From Dryocola sp051297175 (GTDB lineage Bacteria; Pseudomonadota; Gammaproteobacteria; Enterobacterales; Enterobacteriaceae): 64,000 nucleotides of DNA. Both the position numbers and the translations under genes were made by a program. Below the pieces are notes generated by a model that saw nothing but the letters and a program-made list of their open reading frames with translations, was not told the DNA's origin and did no database searches. The stretch spans positions 4,650,001 through 4,714,000 of the forward strand of contig NZ_JBINNY010000001.1 of NCBI RefSeq assembly GCF_051297175.1, written 5' to 3'. Within the stretch, counting starts at the first letter, position 1. The number at the start of each line of letters is the position of its first letter. Below, in pieces: positions 52,508 through 64,000 of this stretch.

Positions 52508-52539
52508 ATCCCCAGCAGGCTCTGCTGGGGATTTTTTTA
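52508..52539. terminator. Shared bidirectional terminator of the metalloprotease gene and glgP
   Basis: ATCCCCAGCAG, GCT loop and CTGCTGGGGAT form a perfect 11-bp stem, with an A-run on the left and a T-run on the right. It starts 7 nt after the metalloprotease stop. On the other side the glgP stop codon (52537-52539) lies inside the T-run. Confidence 0.92.
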
Positions 52540-54984
52540 TAACCGCACCGGCTTGATATGCCAGATCTCGTCGGCGTATTCCTGAATCGTCCTGTCGGAC
52601 GAGAAATAGCCCATATTGGCAATATTGTGTATGGTGCGGATCGTCCACTCTTCCGGCTGGCGGTACAGCTCGTCCACCTTATCCTGACAGTCCACGTAGC
52701 TGCGGTAGTCTGCCAGCACCTGATAGTGATCCCCGAAGTTAATCAGTGAATCCAGCAGGTCGCGGTAGCGGGTTGGCTCGCCGGGGCTGAAGGTGCCGGT
52801 GCCGATTTGCGTCAGCACCTGGTGCAGCTCTTCGTCTTTTTCGTAGTACTCGCGCGGTTTGTAGCCCTTGCGCCTCAGCTCTTCGACCTCTTCCGCCGTG
52901 TTGCCAAAGATAAAGATATTCTCGGCGCCAACGTGCTCCAGCATCTCAACGTTCGCGCCGTCCAGCGTGCCGATGGTCAGCGCGCCGTTTAAGGCAAACT
53001 TCATGTTGCTGGTGCCCGACGCTTCCGTCCCCGCCAGCGAAATCTGCTCGGAGAGATCCGCCGCCGGAATGATTATCTGCGCAAGGCTCACGCTGTAGTT
53101 CGGGATGAATACCACCTTCAGACGATCTTTAACGTCCGGATCGTTGTTGATCACCGCCGCCACGTCGTTGATAAGGTGAATGATGTGCTTCGCCATGTAA
53201 TACGCCGACGCCGCCTTACCCGCGAAGATATTCACGCGCGGCACCCATTCCGCCGTCGGGTCGGCTTTGATGCGGTTGTAGCGCGTGATGACGTGCAGCA
53301 CGTTCATCAGCTGGCGCTTGTATTCGTGGATGCGCTTAATCTGCACGTCGAACAGCGCGTTCGGGTTCACCACCACGTTGAGCTGCTGGCCGATGTAGTC
53401 CGCCAGCCGCTTTTTGTTGGCGAGCTTCGCTTTGCGCACGTCCTGATGCACGGTCGGATAATCGATATGCTGCTTGAGGTCGTTCAGCTGGCTAAGATCG
53501 GTGCGCCAGGTGCGGCCAATATTTTCGTCCAGCACTTCCGAAAGCGGCGGGTTTGCCAGCGCCAGCCAGCGCCTCGGCGTCACGCCGTTGGTTTTGTTAC
53601 AGAAGCGCATCGGGAAGATGGCGGCAAAATCCGCAAACAGCGACTGCACCATCAGGTCGGAGTGCAGCGCGGAAACGCCGTTCACCTTGTGGCTGGCAAC
53701 TACCGCAAGCCACGCCATTCGCACGCGGCGGCCGTTGGACTCGTCGATGATCGACGTGCGCCCCAGCAGGCCGGTATCGTTCGGATACTGCTCCTGCAGG
53801 GTCTTCAGGAAGAAGTCGTTAATCTCGAAAATAATCTGCAGGTGGCGCGGCAGGATTTTGCCCAGCATGTCCACCGGCCAGGTTTCCAGCGCTTCGCTCA
53901 TCAGCGTGTGGTTGGTGTAGGAGAACACCTGGCAGGTCACCTCAAAGGCATCCTCCCAACTGAACTTGTGATCGTCGATCAGCACGCGCATCAGTTCGGG
54001 AATGGACAGCACCGGGTGGGTGTCATTGAGGTGAATAGCGATTTTGTCCGCCAGATTGGCGTAGGTTTTATGCAGCTGATAGTGGCGGCTTAAAATATCC
54101 TGAATGGTCGCGGAGACCAGGAAATATTCCTGCCGCAGGCGCAGCTCGCGCCCGGAATAGGTCGAGTCATCCGGATAGAGCACGCGCGAAACGTTTTCCG
54201 AATGGTTTTTATCTTCTACCGCCGCGAAGTAGTCGCCCTGGTTGAACTTGCCGAGGTTGATTTCGCTGCTGGCCTGGGCGTTCCACAGGCGTAGGGTGTT
54301 GGTCGCGTCGGTATCGTAGCCGGGAATAATTTGGTCGTAGGCGACGGCGAGAATCTCTTCGGTTTCAACCCAGCGGGATTTCTTGCCTTCGAGCTGCACG
54401 CGCCCGCCGAAGCGTACCTTGTAGCGCGTGTTATGGCGCTTGAACTCCCACGGGTTGCCGTATTCCAGCCAGTAGTCCGGGGACTCTTTCTGGCGGCCAT
54501 CAACGATGTTCTGCTTGAACATGCCGTAGTCGTAGCGGATACCGTAGCCGCGCCCCGGCAGGCCGAGCGTCGCCAGCGAGTCCAGGAAGCAGGCGGCAAG
54601 ACGCCCGAGGCCGCCGTTGCCGAGGCCGGGGTCGTTTTCTTCGTCGATAAGCTCTTCCAGGTCGAGCCCCATCTCCTCAAGCGCGTTTTTTACGTCGTCG
54701 TAAATGCCCAATGAAAGCAGCGCGTTGGAGAGCGTGCGGCCAATCAGAAACTCCATCGACAGGTAGTAAACCTGGCGCACTTCCTGGGAAAGCTGCGCGC
54801 GGTTGGAGCGCAGCCAGCGTTCGACCAGACGGTCGCGCACCGCGAACAGCGTGGCGTTAAGCCACTCGTGCTTGTTGGCGATGGCAGGGTCTTTCCCCAC
54901 GGTAAACATCAGCTTGTAGGCGATCGAATGCTTTAACGCCTCGACGCTTAGCGTGGGTGATGCATAGGAAAAGGGTGCGTTCAT
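52537..54984 (-). CDS. glgP: Glycogen phosphorylase
   Basis: Releases glucose-1-phosphate from glycogen. The 815-aa protein has K-12 length and the phosphorylase signature EASGTSNMKFALNGALTIG in its C-terminal third, with the PLP lysine in NMK. Last gene of glgBXCAP, 19 nt after glgA. Closely related to malP in the same window but with the glycogen-type N-terminus. It ends in a terminator shared with the metalloprotease gene. Confidence 0.97.
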   Translation of the reverse strand: MNAPFSYASPTLSVEALKHSIAYKLMFTVGKDPAIANKHEWLNATLFAVRDRLVERWLRSNRAQLSQEVRQVYYLSMEFLIGRTLSNALLSLGIYDDVKNALEEMGLDLEELIDEENDPGLGNGGLGRLAACFLDSLATLGLPGRGYGIRYDYGMFKQNIVDGRQKESPDYWLEYGNPWEFKRHNTRYKVRFGGRVQLEGKKSRWVETEEILAVAYDQIIPGYDTDATNTLRLWNAQASSEINLGKFNQGDYFAAVEDKNHSENVSRVLYPDDSTYSGRELRLRQEYFLVSATIQDILSRHYQLHKTYANLADKIAIHLNDTHPVLSIPELMRVLIDDHKFSWEDAFEVTCQVFSYTNHTLMSEALETWPVDMLGKILPRHLQIIFEINDFFLKTLQEQYPNDTGLLGRTSIIDESNGRRVRMAWLAVVASHKVNGVSALHSDLMVQSLFADFAAIFPMRFCNKTNGVTPRRWLALANPPLSEVLDENIGRTWRTDLSQLNDLKQHIDYPTVHQDVRKAKLANKKRLADYIGQQLNVVVNPNALFDVQIKRIHEYKRQLMNVLHVITRYNRIKADPTAEWVPRVNIFAGKAASAYYMAKHIIHLINDVAAVINNDPDVKDRLKVVFIPNYSVSLAQIIIPAADLSEQISLAGTEASGTSNMKFALNGALTIGTLDGANVEMLEHVGAENIFIFGNTAEEVEELRRKGYKPREYYEKDEELHQVLTQIGTGTFSPGEPTRYRDLLDSLINFGDHYQVLADYRSYVDCQDKVDELYRQPEEWTIRTIHNIANMGYFSSDRTIQEYADEIWHIKPVRL

Positions 54985-55003
54985 ATCGGTGATTCCTGGA
55001 TGA

Positions 55004-56437
55004 TTACATCAAGCGTTGATAAAGGTCGCGATAAGACTGCGCCGCCACCTGCCAGCTAAAATCCATACCCATGGCCTGGCGCTGAACAAAACGCCACAGC
55101 GACGGGCGGGACCACAACACGAAGGCACGCCGAATCGCTCTTAGCAGCGACCAGGCATTGCTGTCCTCAAACACGAATCCGCTGGCGATGCCGTCCGCCA
55201 GGTTTTCCAGCGAGCTGTCCGCCACGGTATCCGCAAGCCCGCCGGTGCGCCTAACCAGCGGCAGCGTGCCGTACTTCAGCCCGTAAAGCTGGGTTAGCCC
55301 GCACGGCTCAAAGCGGCTCGGCACCAGAATCACGTCCGCGCCGCCCATAATCCGGTGGGAGAAGGCTTCGTGATAGCCAATTTGTACGCCGACCTGGCCG
55401 GGGTGTTCCGCCGCGGCGGCGAGAAAACCCTCCTGCAAAACCGGGTCACCCGCGCCGAGCAGCGCAAGCTGGCCGCCCTGCTCCAGCAGACCCGGCAGCG
55501 CCTCGAGCACCAAATCCAGCCCTTTCTGGCTAGTCAACCGGCTCACCACCGCAAACAGCGGCGCCTTGTCGTTGACCTTCAGCCCCATCGCCACCTGCAG
55601 CTGGCGCTTGTTCTCGGCCTTGTCCTCCAGCCGGTCGCGGTTATAGCGCGAGGCGAGCAGCAGGTCGTGGGCCGGGTCCCAAATCTTTTCATCGACGCCG
55701 TTGAGGATGCCGGACAGGCGACCTTCACGGTGACGCTGGCGCAGCAGCCCTTCCATGCCGTAGGCAAACTGCGGCTCGGTGATCTCCCGCGCGTAGGTCG
55801 GGCTGACCGCCGTAATATGATCAGCATAGTAAAGGCCCGCTTTCAAGTACGAAATTTGACCGTTGAACTCGAGGCCGTTCATGTCATAGAACGTCCAGGG
55901 CAGGTCAATTTCATGCATGTGATGGGCGTAAAACAGCCCCTGATAGGCCAGGTTATGGACGGTAAAAACGGATTTCGCCGGGTTGCCGCGCGCGCGTAAA
56001 TAGGCCGGCGTTAACCCCGCGTGCCAGTCGTGCGCATGCACGATATCCGGGCGCCAGAAGGGATCCAGCCCGCACGCCATTTCGCTACCCACCCAGCCGA
56101 GCAGCGCAAAACGCAGCACGTTATCCGGGTAGGCGAACTGGTTGGTATCGTGGTACGGGCTTCCCGGCCTGTCGTACAAATGGGGCGCGTCGATCAGGTA
56201 AATCCCTACGCCGTTGAAGTGGCCGTATAACAAAGTCATATGACCCGCGAAGGTATCCCGATGGGCGACGATCTGCACATCGGCAATACCGCGACGGATA
56301 TCCGGGAACGCGGGCAGCAGAACACGAGTTTCTACGCCGCCTGCGATTTGGGCGGCGGGCAAAGCGCCTAAGACATCCGCAAGGCCACCGGTTTTCAGCA
56401 GTGGAAAGATTTCAGAACATACATGTAGGACCTGCAT
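55004..56437 (-). CDS. glgA: Glycogen synthase
   Basis: Adds glucose from ADP-glucose to growing glycogen. The 477-aa GT5 protein (K-12 length) has the N-terminal KTGGLADVLGALP, which binds ADP-glucose, and the C-terminal SRFEPCGLTQLYGLKYGTLPLVRRTGGLADTV split over the C-terminal domain. It lies between glgC (105 nt, with a GC-rich hairpin) and glgP (19 nt). Confidence 0.97.
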   Translation of the reverse strand: MQVLHVCSEIFPLLKTGGLADVLGALPAAQIAGGVETRVLLPAFPDIRRGIADVQIVAHRDTFAGHMTLLYGHFNGVGIYLIDAPHLYDRPGSPYHDTNQFAYPDNVLRFALLGWVGSEMACGLDPFWRPDIVHAHDWHAGLTPAYLRARGNPAKSVFTVHNLAYQGLFYAHHMHEIDLPWTFYDMNGLEFNGQISYLKAGLYYADHITAVSPTYAREITEPQFAYGMEGLLRQRHREGRLSGILNGVDEKIWDPAHDLLLASRYNRDRLEDKAENKRQLQVAMGLKVNDKAPLFAVVSRLTSQKGLDLVLEALPGLLEQGGQLALLGAGDPVLQEGFLAAAAEHPGQVGVQIGYHEAFSHRIMGGADVILVPSRFEPCGLTQLYGLKYGTLPLVRRTGGLADTVADSSLENLADGIASGFVFEDSNAWSLLRAIRRAFVLWSRPSLWRFVQRQAMGMDFSWQVAAQSYRDLYQRLM

Positions 56438-56505
56438 TATCGCTCCCGTATGGCAAGTCGCGGCGCTTTTCTAAAGAGGTGAGGCGCCAATCGAAAAATG
56501 ACCAC

Positions 56506-56523
56506 GCGCGGCACGCGCCGCGC
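56506..56523. other. GC-rich hairpin between glgC and glgA
   Basis: GCGCGGC and GCCGCGC form a perfect 7-bp stem with a 4-nt loop, 19 nt after the glgC stop. A short T-run (TTTTT) follows on the minus strand some 7 nt later. It could reduce read-through, or protect the upstream mRNA. Confidence 0.5.
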
Positions 56524-56542
56524 ATGGGTCAATCCTTACTTC

Positions 56543-57826
56543 CTAACCTTGCAGCTTGGCCAGCATGTCCCGAGTCACCAGCACAATGCCCTCTTCCGAG
56601 CGGTAAAAACGACGCCCGTCTTCTTCAGCATTTTCGCCAATCACCATGCCTTCCGGGATTTCGCAGGCCCGATCGATGATGCAGCGACGCAGTCGGCACG
56701 AGCGCCCGACCTTGACGTCCGGCAGCAGGACCGATGAATCGATATTACAGAACGAGTTAATGCGCACGCGCGGGAACAGCACCGACTGCACCACCACCGA
56801 ACCCGAGATAATGCACCCGCCGGAAACCAGCGAGTTCAGCGTCATGCCGTGGCTGCCCGAGCGGTCCTGCACAAACTTCGCCGGAGGCAGCGGTTCCATG
56901 TGGGTGCGAATCGGCCATTCCTGGTCGTACATATCCAGCTCCGGCGTCACCGAGGCGAGGTCGAGGTTGGCTTTCCAGTAGGCCTCCAGCGTCCCCACGT
57001 CGCGCCAGTACGGCTCCGCGTCCGGGTCAGACTGCACGCAGGAAAGCGGGAACGGGTGGGCGAACGCCTGGCCGGACTTCATGACGTAAGGGATGATGTC
57101 TTTGCCGAAGTCGTGACTTGAGTTTTCGTCTTTGTCATCGGCTTCCAGCAGCTCGTAGAGATAGTCGGCATCGAAGACGTAAATCCCCATGCTGGCTAGC
57201 GCTTTGCTGTCGTCACCCGGCATCGACGGCGGGTTGGCGGGCTTTTCGACGAACTCGATAATCTTGTCTTCTTCGTCAACCGCCATGACGCCAAAAGCCG
57301 TCGCCTCGTGCAGCGGTACCGGCATGCAGGCCACCGTGCAGCGCGCGCCCTTTTCGACGTGGTCGATAAGCATGCGCGAATAGTCCTGCTTGTAGATATG
57401 GTCACCGGCGAGGATCACCACGTATTCAGCCTTGTAGCGACGAATAATATCGAGGTTCTGGGTGACCGCATCCGCGGTGCCGCGATACCAGTTTTCACCA
57501 TGTACGCGCTGCTGCGCGGGCAGGAGATCGACAAACTCGTTCATCTCTTCGCTGAAAAACGACCAGCCGCGCTGGATGTGCTGCACCAGCGTGTGCGACT
57601 GATACTGGGTGATAACGCCAATGCGGCGAATACCCGAGTTAATACAGTTAGATAACGCAAAATCGATAATACGGAACTTGCCACCGAAGTGGACAGCAGG
57701 CTTAGCACGCGTGGCAGTAAGGTCCTTCAACCGTGTACCGCGACCGCCAGCCAAAATCAGGGCTACAGATTTGTTCGGCAATTGTCTTGCCAGCATCAGA
57801 GGATCGTTCTTCTCAAACCTAACCAT
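56543..57826 (-). CDS. glgC: Glucose-1-phosphate adenylyltransferase (ADP-glucose pyrophosphorylase)
   Basis: Makes ADP-glucose, the committed step to glycogen; allosterically controlled by fructose-1,6-bisphosphate and AMP. Motifs: LILAGGRGTRLKDLT (nucleotide binding), FGGKFRIIDFALSN, GTADAVTQN and a C-terminal left-handed helix domain. Start at the ATG at 57826 with AAGGAG 6 nt upstream, giving 427 aa; the C-terminus ends a few residues short of K-12 GlgC (431 aa). CsrA represses this gene in E. coli through GGA motifs in the leader, one of which is this ribosome site. Confidence 0.97.
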   Translation of the reverse strand: MVRFEKNDPLMLARQLPNKSVALILAGGRGTRLKDLTATRAKPAVHFGGKFRIIDFALSNCINSGIRRIGVITQYQSHTLVQHIQRGWSFFSEEMNEFVDLLPAQQRVHGENWYRGTADAVTQNLDIIRRYKAEYVVILAGDHIYKQDYSRMLIDHVEKGARCTVACMPVPLHEATAFGVMAVDEEDKIIEFVEKPANPPSMPGDDSKALASMGIYVFDADYLYELLEADDKDENSSHDFGKDIIPYVMKSGQAFAHPFPLSCVQSDPDAEPYWRDVGTLEAYWKANLDLASVTPELDMYDQEWPIRTHMEPLPPAKFVQDRSGSHGMTLNSLVSGGCIISGSVVVQSVLFPRVRINSFCNIDSSVLLPDVKVGRSCRLRRCIIDRACEIPEGMVIGENAEEDGRRFYRSEEGIVLVTRDMLAKLQG

Positions 57827-57839
57827 GACTGACTCCTTT

Positions 57840-59818
57840 TTATGACTTCTGGAACACGCAAACTCCATGCGCGGGCCCATGCCATACCGCCATCACAACC
57901 GGGTTATCCTCCCCGGCAAACGGAGGAATGGCGTGCCATTCCCCATCAGGTAATACGATATCGGTCACTTCTTCGGTGGCGTTTATCGTAATAAGCCAAC
58001 GATCTGACAGCTGGATTTGCAGGAGATGAATCCCGTTTTGCCATTCATCAGCACTCAGAGGACGCGCCTCTTTGTTTAACCAGCGAACGTTGTCATCGCC
58101 TTCCTCCCACCAGCTATTTCGGGTCAGGGCCGGAATAGACTGGCGCAGATGAATCAGCGCCGCGGTAAAGGTGGTTAACCCCTCGTTGCAGTGTTCCCAG
58201 TCAAGCCACGTCAGGGCGTTGTCCTGGCAGTAGGCGTTGTTGTTACCGTGCTGGCTGTGGCCGTGTTCGTCACCGGCGAGCAGCATCGGCGTGCCCTGGG
58301 AAAGCAGCAGCGTGGTGAGCAGAGCGTGAACGCTGTCGCGCCGCCGCTCTTTGATAGTCAAACTGGCTTCCAGGCCTTCAAATCCGTAGTTGTTGCTGTA
58401 GTTATTGCTCGTGCCGTCGCGGTTATCCTCGCCGTTCGCTTCGTTATGCTTCTGGTTGAAGCTAACGCAGTCGCGCAGGGTAAAACCGTCGTGGGCGGTG
58501 ATTAAGTTAATGCTGGTAGAGGGAAGCCGTTCGCCGTGACGATAGACGTCGCTTGAACCGGCAAACCGGCAGGCAAAGCCCCCGAGGGAGAGGTCCCTTT
58601 GCAGCCAGAAGCGGCGCATCCCGTCGCGGAAATGGTCGTTCCATTCCGCAAACAGCGGCGGATAGTTACCCACCTGGTAGCCTCCCTGGCCGATATCCCA
58701 CGGCTCGGCGATCAGTTTGATCTGCGAGAGCACGGGATCGTTTTTGATCGCCTCAAACAGCGGCGCATCCTGGCGAAATTCCGGAGTGCGCCCCATGACC
58801 GAGGCCAGATCGAAGCGGAAACCGTCGACGTGGCAGCTATCGACCCAAAAACGCAGGCAGTCCACCATCTGGTCAACGACGCCGGGCGTACTCAAATTCA
58901 GCGTATTCCCGCAGCCGGTCCAGTTTTGGTAATCGCCGTTGTCCATTAACCAATAATAGCTACGGTTATCGATTCCGCTCAGCGACAGGGTTGGGCCATC
59001 GCGATCCAGCTCCGCGCTGTGGTTAAGTACGATATCGAGGATCACCTCGATGCCTGCCTGGTGCAGCGCCTTCACCGCCCCGCGCAGCTCGTTGGCGGCG
59101 TTGTGCGGATCCTGGTTAATCGCGTAATAGCCTTCAACGGCGTAGAACGCGCGCGGGTTGTAGCCCCAGTAGTTGCTCAATCCGAGGCGCGCAACGCGCG
59201 GTTCGGTGACAAAGTGCGCTACCGGCATCAGCTCAAGCGCCGTAATCCCCAGCCGCTTGAAGTAGTTAATCATCGTCGGGTGGCCAAGCGCCCCGTAGGT
59301 CCCGCGCAGCTCCTGCGGAATGCCGGGGTGAAGCAGCGTTAGGCCGCGAACGTTGGCCTCGTAAATAACGGTATTGCCCCACGGTGTGCGCGGATGCTCG
59401 TCGTCTTCCCAGTCGAATTTCTCCTGCACCACCACGCATTTCGCCATGTGCGGCGCGCTGTCTTCGAGGTTTGGCTCGTCGTAGCCGCCGTGCATATGCG
59501 GGTGGTCGTTCGCCCCGCCAACAACCAGGCGCGCGCACGGGTCGAGCAGCAGCTTCGCCGGGTTGAAACGGTGCCCGTTTTGCGGCTCCCACGGGCCGTG
59601 AACGCGGTAGCCATAGTGCAAACCGGGCTTCGCGTTCGGCAGATAGCCGTGCCAGATATCGCCGCTGCGCGTCGGCAGGTCGTAGCGTCGCTCGTGGCCC
59701 TTTTCGTCAAACACGCACAGCTCCACCCTTTCGGCATTCGCCGAGAACAGCGTGAAGTTCACCCCTTTGCCGTCGTAGAAAGCGCCGTACGGAGCCGGAT
59801 TCCCGGCGGTTAGCTGCG

Positions 59819-59822
<4 letters not shown>
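57840..59822 (-). CDS. glgX: Glycogen debranching enzyme
   Basis: Hydrolyses alpha-1,6 branches from phosphorylase-limit dextrins. The 660-aa GH13 isoamylase-type protein (K-12 657 aa) has an N-terminal CBM48-like domain and catalytic segments DIVLNHSAE, GFRFDLASVMG (nucleophile Asp), LIAEPWD (acid/base Glu) and ITAHDGFTL. Its start overlaps the glgB stop by 4 nt (ATGA). Confidence 0.97.
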
Positions 59823-62008
<2,186 letters not shown>

Positions 62009-62199
62009 GGTATTCGTCCTGTTTATTGTGTGTGCCACGCGACCCGGCACTTATCATTGACCCTAACGGACAGCGAAAAAACCCCCTGTAAGCTGTTCCG
62101 CCCAACTAACCATCATGACGGTTTCTACCGCCCTGACTTAAGCATAGCCAACGTATTGTTTTACTCCTGCGAATTAAGCGAATACACCATCTATGACGC

Positions 62200-62226
62200 G
62201 AAAAAAAAGGGGCTGCAATGCCCCTT
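62200..62226 (-). terminator. Terminator after asd
   Basis: On the minus strand AAGGGGC, a 6-nt loop and GCCCCTT are followed by a T-run. It starts 16 nt after the asd stop and separates asd from the glg operon. Confidence 0.9.
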
Positions 62227-62242
62227 TAGTATGTAAGTGTAA

Positions 62243-63349
62243 TTATGCGAGCAATCGCAACATTCTGCGCAACGGCTCGGCGGCACCCCACAAAAGCTGA
62301 TCGCCGACGGTGAATGCGGAAAGATACTCCGGCCCCATGTTCAGCTTGCGCAGGCGGCCAACAGGCGTGGTCAGCGTGCCGGTCACGGCGGCTGGCGTCA
62401 GTTCGCGCATGGTGATGTCGCGGTCGTTTGGCACCACTTTCGCCCACGGGTTGTGCGCCGCCAGCAGTTCTTCGATGGTTGGGATAGAGACATCTTTTTT
62501 CAGCTTGATGGTGAACGCCTGGCTGTGGCAGCGCAGCGCGCCCACGCGAACGCACAGGCCATCAACCGGGATCGCGGTGCGGGTGTTGAGAATTTTGTTG
62601 GTTTCCGCCTGGCCCTTCCACTCTTCGCGGCTCTGGCCGTTATCGAGCTGTTTGTCGATCCACGGAATCAGGCTGCCCGCTAAAGGCACGCCGAAGTTGT
62701 CGACCGGCAGGTTGCCGCTGCGGCCAAGTTCGGTGACCTTACGTTCGATATCAAGGATGGCGGAAGCCGGGTTGGCAAGCTCGGTGGAGACTTCGTTATA
62801 CAGCTGGCCCATCTGGTTTAACAGCTCGCGCATGTGGCGCGCGCCGCCGCCGGATGCCGCCTGGTAGGTCGCGACAGATACCCAGTCAACCAGGTCGTTG
62901 GCGAAGAGGCCGCCCAGCGACATCAGCATCAGGCTGACGGTGCAGTTGCCACCAACAAAGGTTTTCACGCCTTTGTTCAGGCCGTCCTGAATAACGTGCT
63001 GGTTCACCGGGTCGAGAATAATAATGGCGTCGTCTTTCATGCGCAGCGAAGAGGCCGCATCAATCCAATACCCCTGCCAGCCGCTTTCACGGAGCTTTGG
63101 ATAGATTTCATTGGTATAATCGCCGCCCTGGCAAGTAATGATGATATCCAGCGCCTTCAAAGCTTCCAGAGAGTAGGCGTCCTGCAGCGTGCCGTTCGTC
63201 TGGCCCGCAAAAGCAGGAGCGGCCTGACCAAGCTGGGAAGTAGAGAAGAACACGGGATGAATGGCGTCAAAGTCACGCTCTTCTACCATGCGTTGCATGA
63301 GTACAGAGCCGACCATACCGCGCCAGCCAATAAAACCTACATTTTTCAT
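62243..63349 (-). CDS. asd: Aspartate-semialdehyde dehydrogenase
   Basis: Reduces aspartyl phosphate to aspartate semialdehyde, feeding lysine, methionine, threonine and diaminopimelate. The 368-aa protein has the NADP-binding GFIGWRGMVGSVL, the catalytic cysteine C136 in GGNCTVSLM, and QAASGGGARHMREL. One residue longer than K-12 Asd. It ends at a strong terminator and diverges from yhgN. Confidence 0.97.
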   Translation of the reverse strand: MKNVGFIGWRGMVGSVLMQRMVEERDFDAIHPVFFSTSQLGQAAPAFAGQTNGTLQDAYSLEALKALDIIITCQGGDYTNEIYPKLRESGWQGYWIDAASSLRMKDDAIIILDPVNQHVIQDGLNKGVKTFVGGNCTVSLMLMSLGGLFANDLVDWVSVATYQAASGGGARHMRELLNQMGQLYNEVSTELANPASAILDIERKVTELGRSGNLPVDNFGVPLAGSLIPWIDKQLDNGQSREEWKGQAETNKILNTRTAIPVDGLCVRVGALRCHSQAFTIKLKKDVSIPTIEELLAAHNPWAKVVPNDRDITMRELTPAAVTGTLTTPVGRLRKLNMGPEYLSAFTVGDQLLWGAAEPLRRMLRLLA

Positions 63350-63502
63350 AGCGACTTATCCTGCAGAGGTGTTTGCGTTGTGTGCATTAATTGAGACTGC
63401 CATCCACCTTACAAAATGCAGCCAAAGTCGCAAGTGAAATTAATCAATGATATCCGCTGTATTAGCAACGGAACTTATTTGTTCGATTTTCGGGGATGAC
63501 AG

Positions 63503-64000
63503 ATGAATGAAATTATATCCGCGGCGGTCTTGCTGATCCTGATTATGGACCCGCTGGGCAACCTGCCGATTTTTATGTCGGTGCTCAAACACACCGAACC
63601 CAAGCGCCGCCGGAAGATTATGATCCGCGAGCTGCTGATAGCGCTCGGGCTGATGCTTATCTTCCTGTTCGCCGGTGAAAAAATCCTCGCCTTCCTCAAC
63701 CTGCGAGCGGAAACCGTGTCGATTTCAGGCGGGATTATCCTGTTCCTGATCGCCATTAAGATGATTTTCCCAAGCCAGGAAGGCAGCACCACCGGCCTGC
63801 CCGCCGGGGAAGAGCCGTTTATCGTGCCGCTGGCCATTCCGCTGGTCGCCGGGCCGTCGCTGCTGGCAACGTTAATGCTGCTGTCGCATCAGTATCCAAA
63901 CCAGATGGGGCATTTGGTCGCGGCGCTGATGCTGGCCTGGGGCGGCACGGTGGCGATTCTACTGCAGTCGTCGCTGTTCCTGCGCCTGCTGGGTGAAAAG
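63503..64000 (+). CDS. yhgN: YhgN, MarC-family inner-membrane protein (N-terminal part)
   Basis: 166 codons before the right edge; K-12 YhgN is about 197 aa. The N-terminus MNEIISAAVLLILIMDPLGN and several hydrophobic segments (GIILFLIAIKMIF, FIVPLAIPLVAGP) match the MarC family of multi-pass membrane proteins of unknown function. The ATG is preceded by GGGGATGA. The frame stays open to the last base of the window. Confidence 0.93.
   Translation, partial: MNEIISAAVLLILIMDPLGNLPIFMSVLKHTEPKRRRKIMIRELLIALGLMLIFLFAGEKILAFLNLRAETVSISGGIILFLIAIKMIFPSQEGSTTGLPAGEEPFIVPLAIPLVAGPSLLATLMLLSHQYPNQMGHLVAALMLAWGGTVAILLQSSLFLRLLGEK

Noticed and set aside
63475..63837. 120-codon minus-strand frame at the right edge
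   Set aside because: It is the antisense shadow of yhgN, which reads through with a clear ribosome site and MarC-family sequence.

Overview
This window is chromosomal DNA from a member of the Enterobacteriaceae. Almost every gene has a close E. coli K-12 counterpart, in an order corresponding to the trpS-mrcA-ompR-mal-glp-glg-asd region. Coding density is high and GC-rich, there are no phage or insertion-sequence genes, and I see no tRNA or rRNA. Several genes seen around here in K-12 (yhgE, yhgA, gntT, rtcRBA, yzgL) are absent, so this is not E. coli itself. The genus cannot be fixed from the sequence alone.

Layout. 1-6555 (minus): the poorly understood yhf operon (yhfZ, Y, X, W, php, yhfU, T and the first 54 codons of yhfS). 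It combines a regulator, two PLP-type enzymes, a phosphopentomutase-like enzyme, a phosphotriesterase homologue and a membrane protein. 6646-13085 (minus): the aroK-aroB-damX-dam-rpe-gph-trpS superoperon, ending at a strong terminator. 13406-16788 (minus): hofMNOPQ, a competence/type IV pilus-like cluster, divergent from mrcA (PBP1a). 19515-24593: nudE, then igaA, yrfG, hslR and hslO. 24963-31961: pckA, the envZ/ompR two-component system, greB and yhgF (Tex). 32562-35411: the ferrous iron operon feoABC. 35455-37987: a small secreted DUF1471 protein, bioH, gntX and nfuA. 38086-45814: malQ and malP divergent from their activator malT. 45859-49570: glpD divergent from glpEGR. 49768-52500: a secreted StcE-like M66 zinc metalloprotease, the one clearly accessory gene. 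52537-62008 (minus): the glycogen operon glgBXCAP. 62243-63349: asd. 63503 to the end: the start of yhgN.

Much of the window is carbon storage and carbon-source switching. Glycogen is made by GlgC, GlgA and GlgB and broken down by GlgP and GlgX. Maltodextrins are used by MalP and MalQ under MalT. Glycerol-3-phosphate is oxidised by GlpD under GlpR, and PckA opens gluconeogenesis. Readable control sites include a CRP palindrome before pckA, MalT boxes before malP, tandem GlpR operators before glpD, an IscR type-1 site before nfuA and a candidate Fur box before feoA.

The most interesting items are: the M66 metalloprotease with tandem Trp-rich C-terminal repeats, placed between glpR and glgP; an apparent inversion of the glpD/glpEGR block relative to K-12 next to it; a family of REP-like palindromes carrying GTAG tetranucleotides at five intergenic sites; and repeated TTCA-N6-TGAA dyads upstream of yhfZ and yhfX that look like unrecorded operators for YhfZ. 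I found no obviously new multi-gene system; the yhf operon is the closest thing to an undefined pathway.
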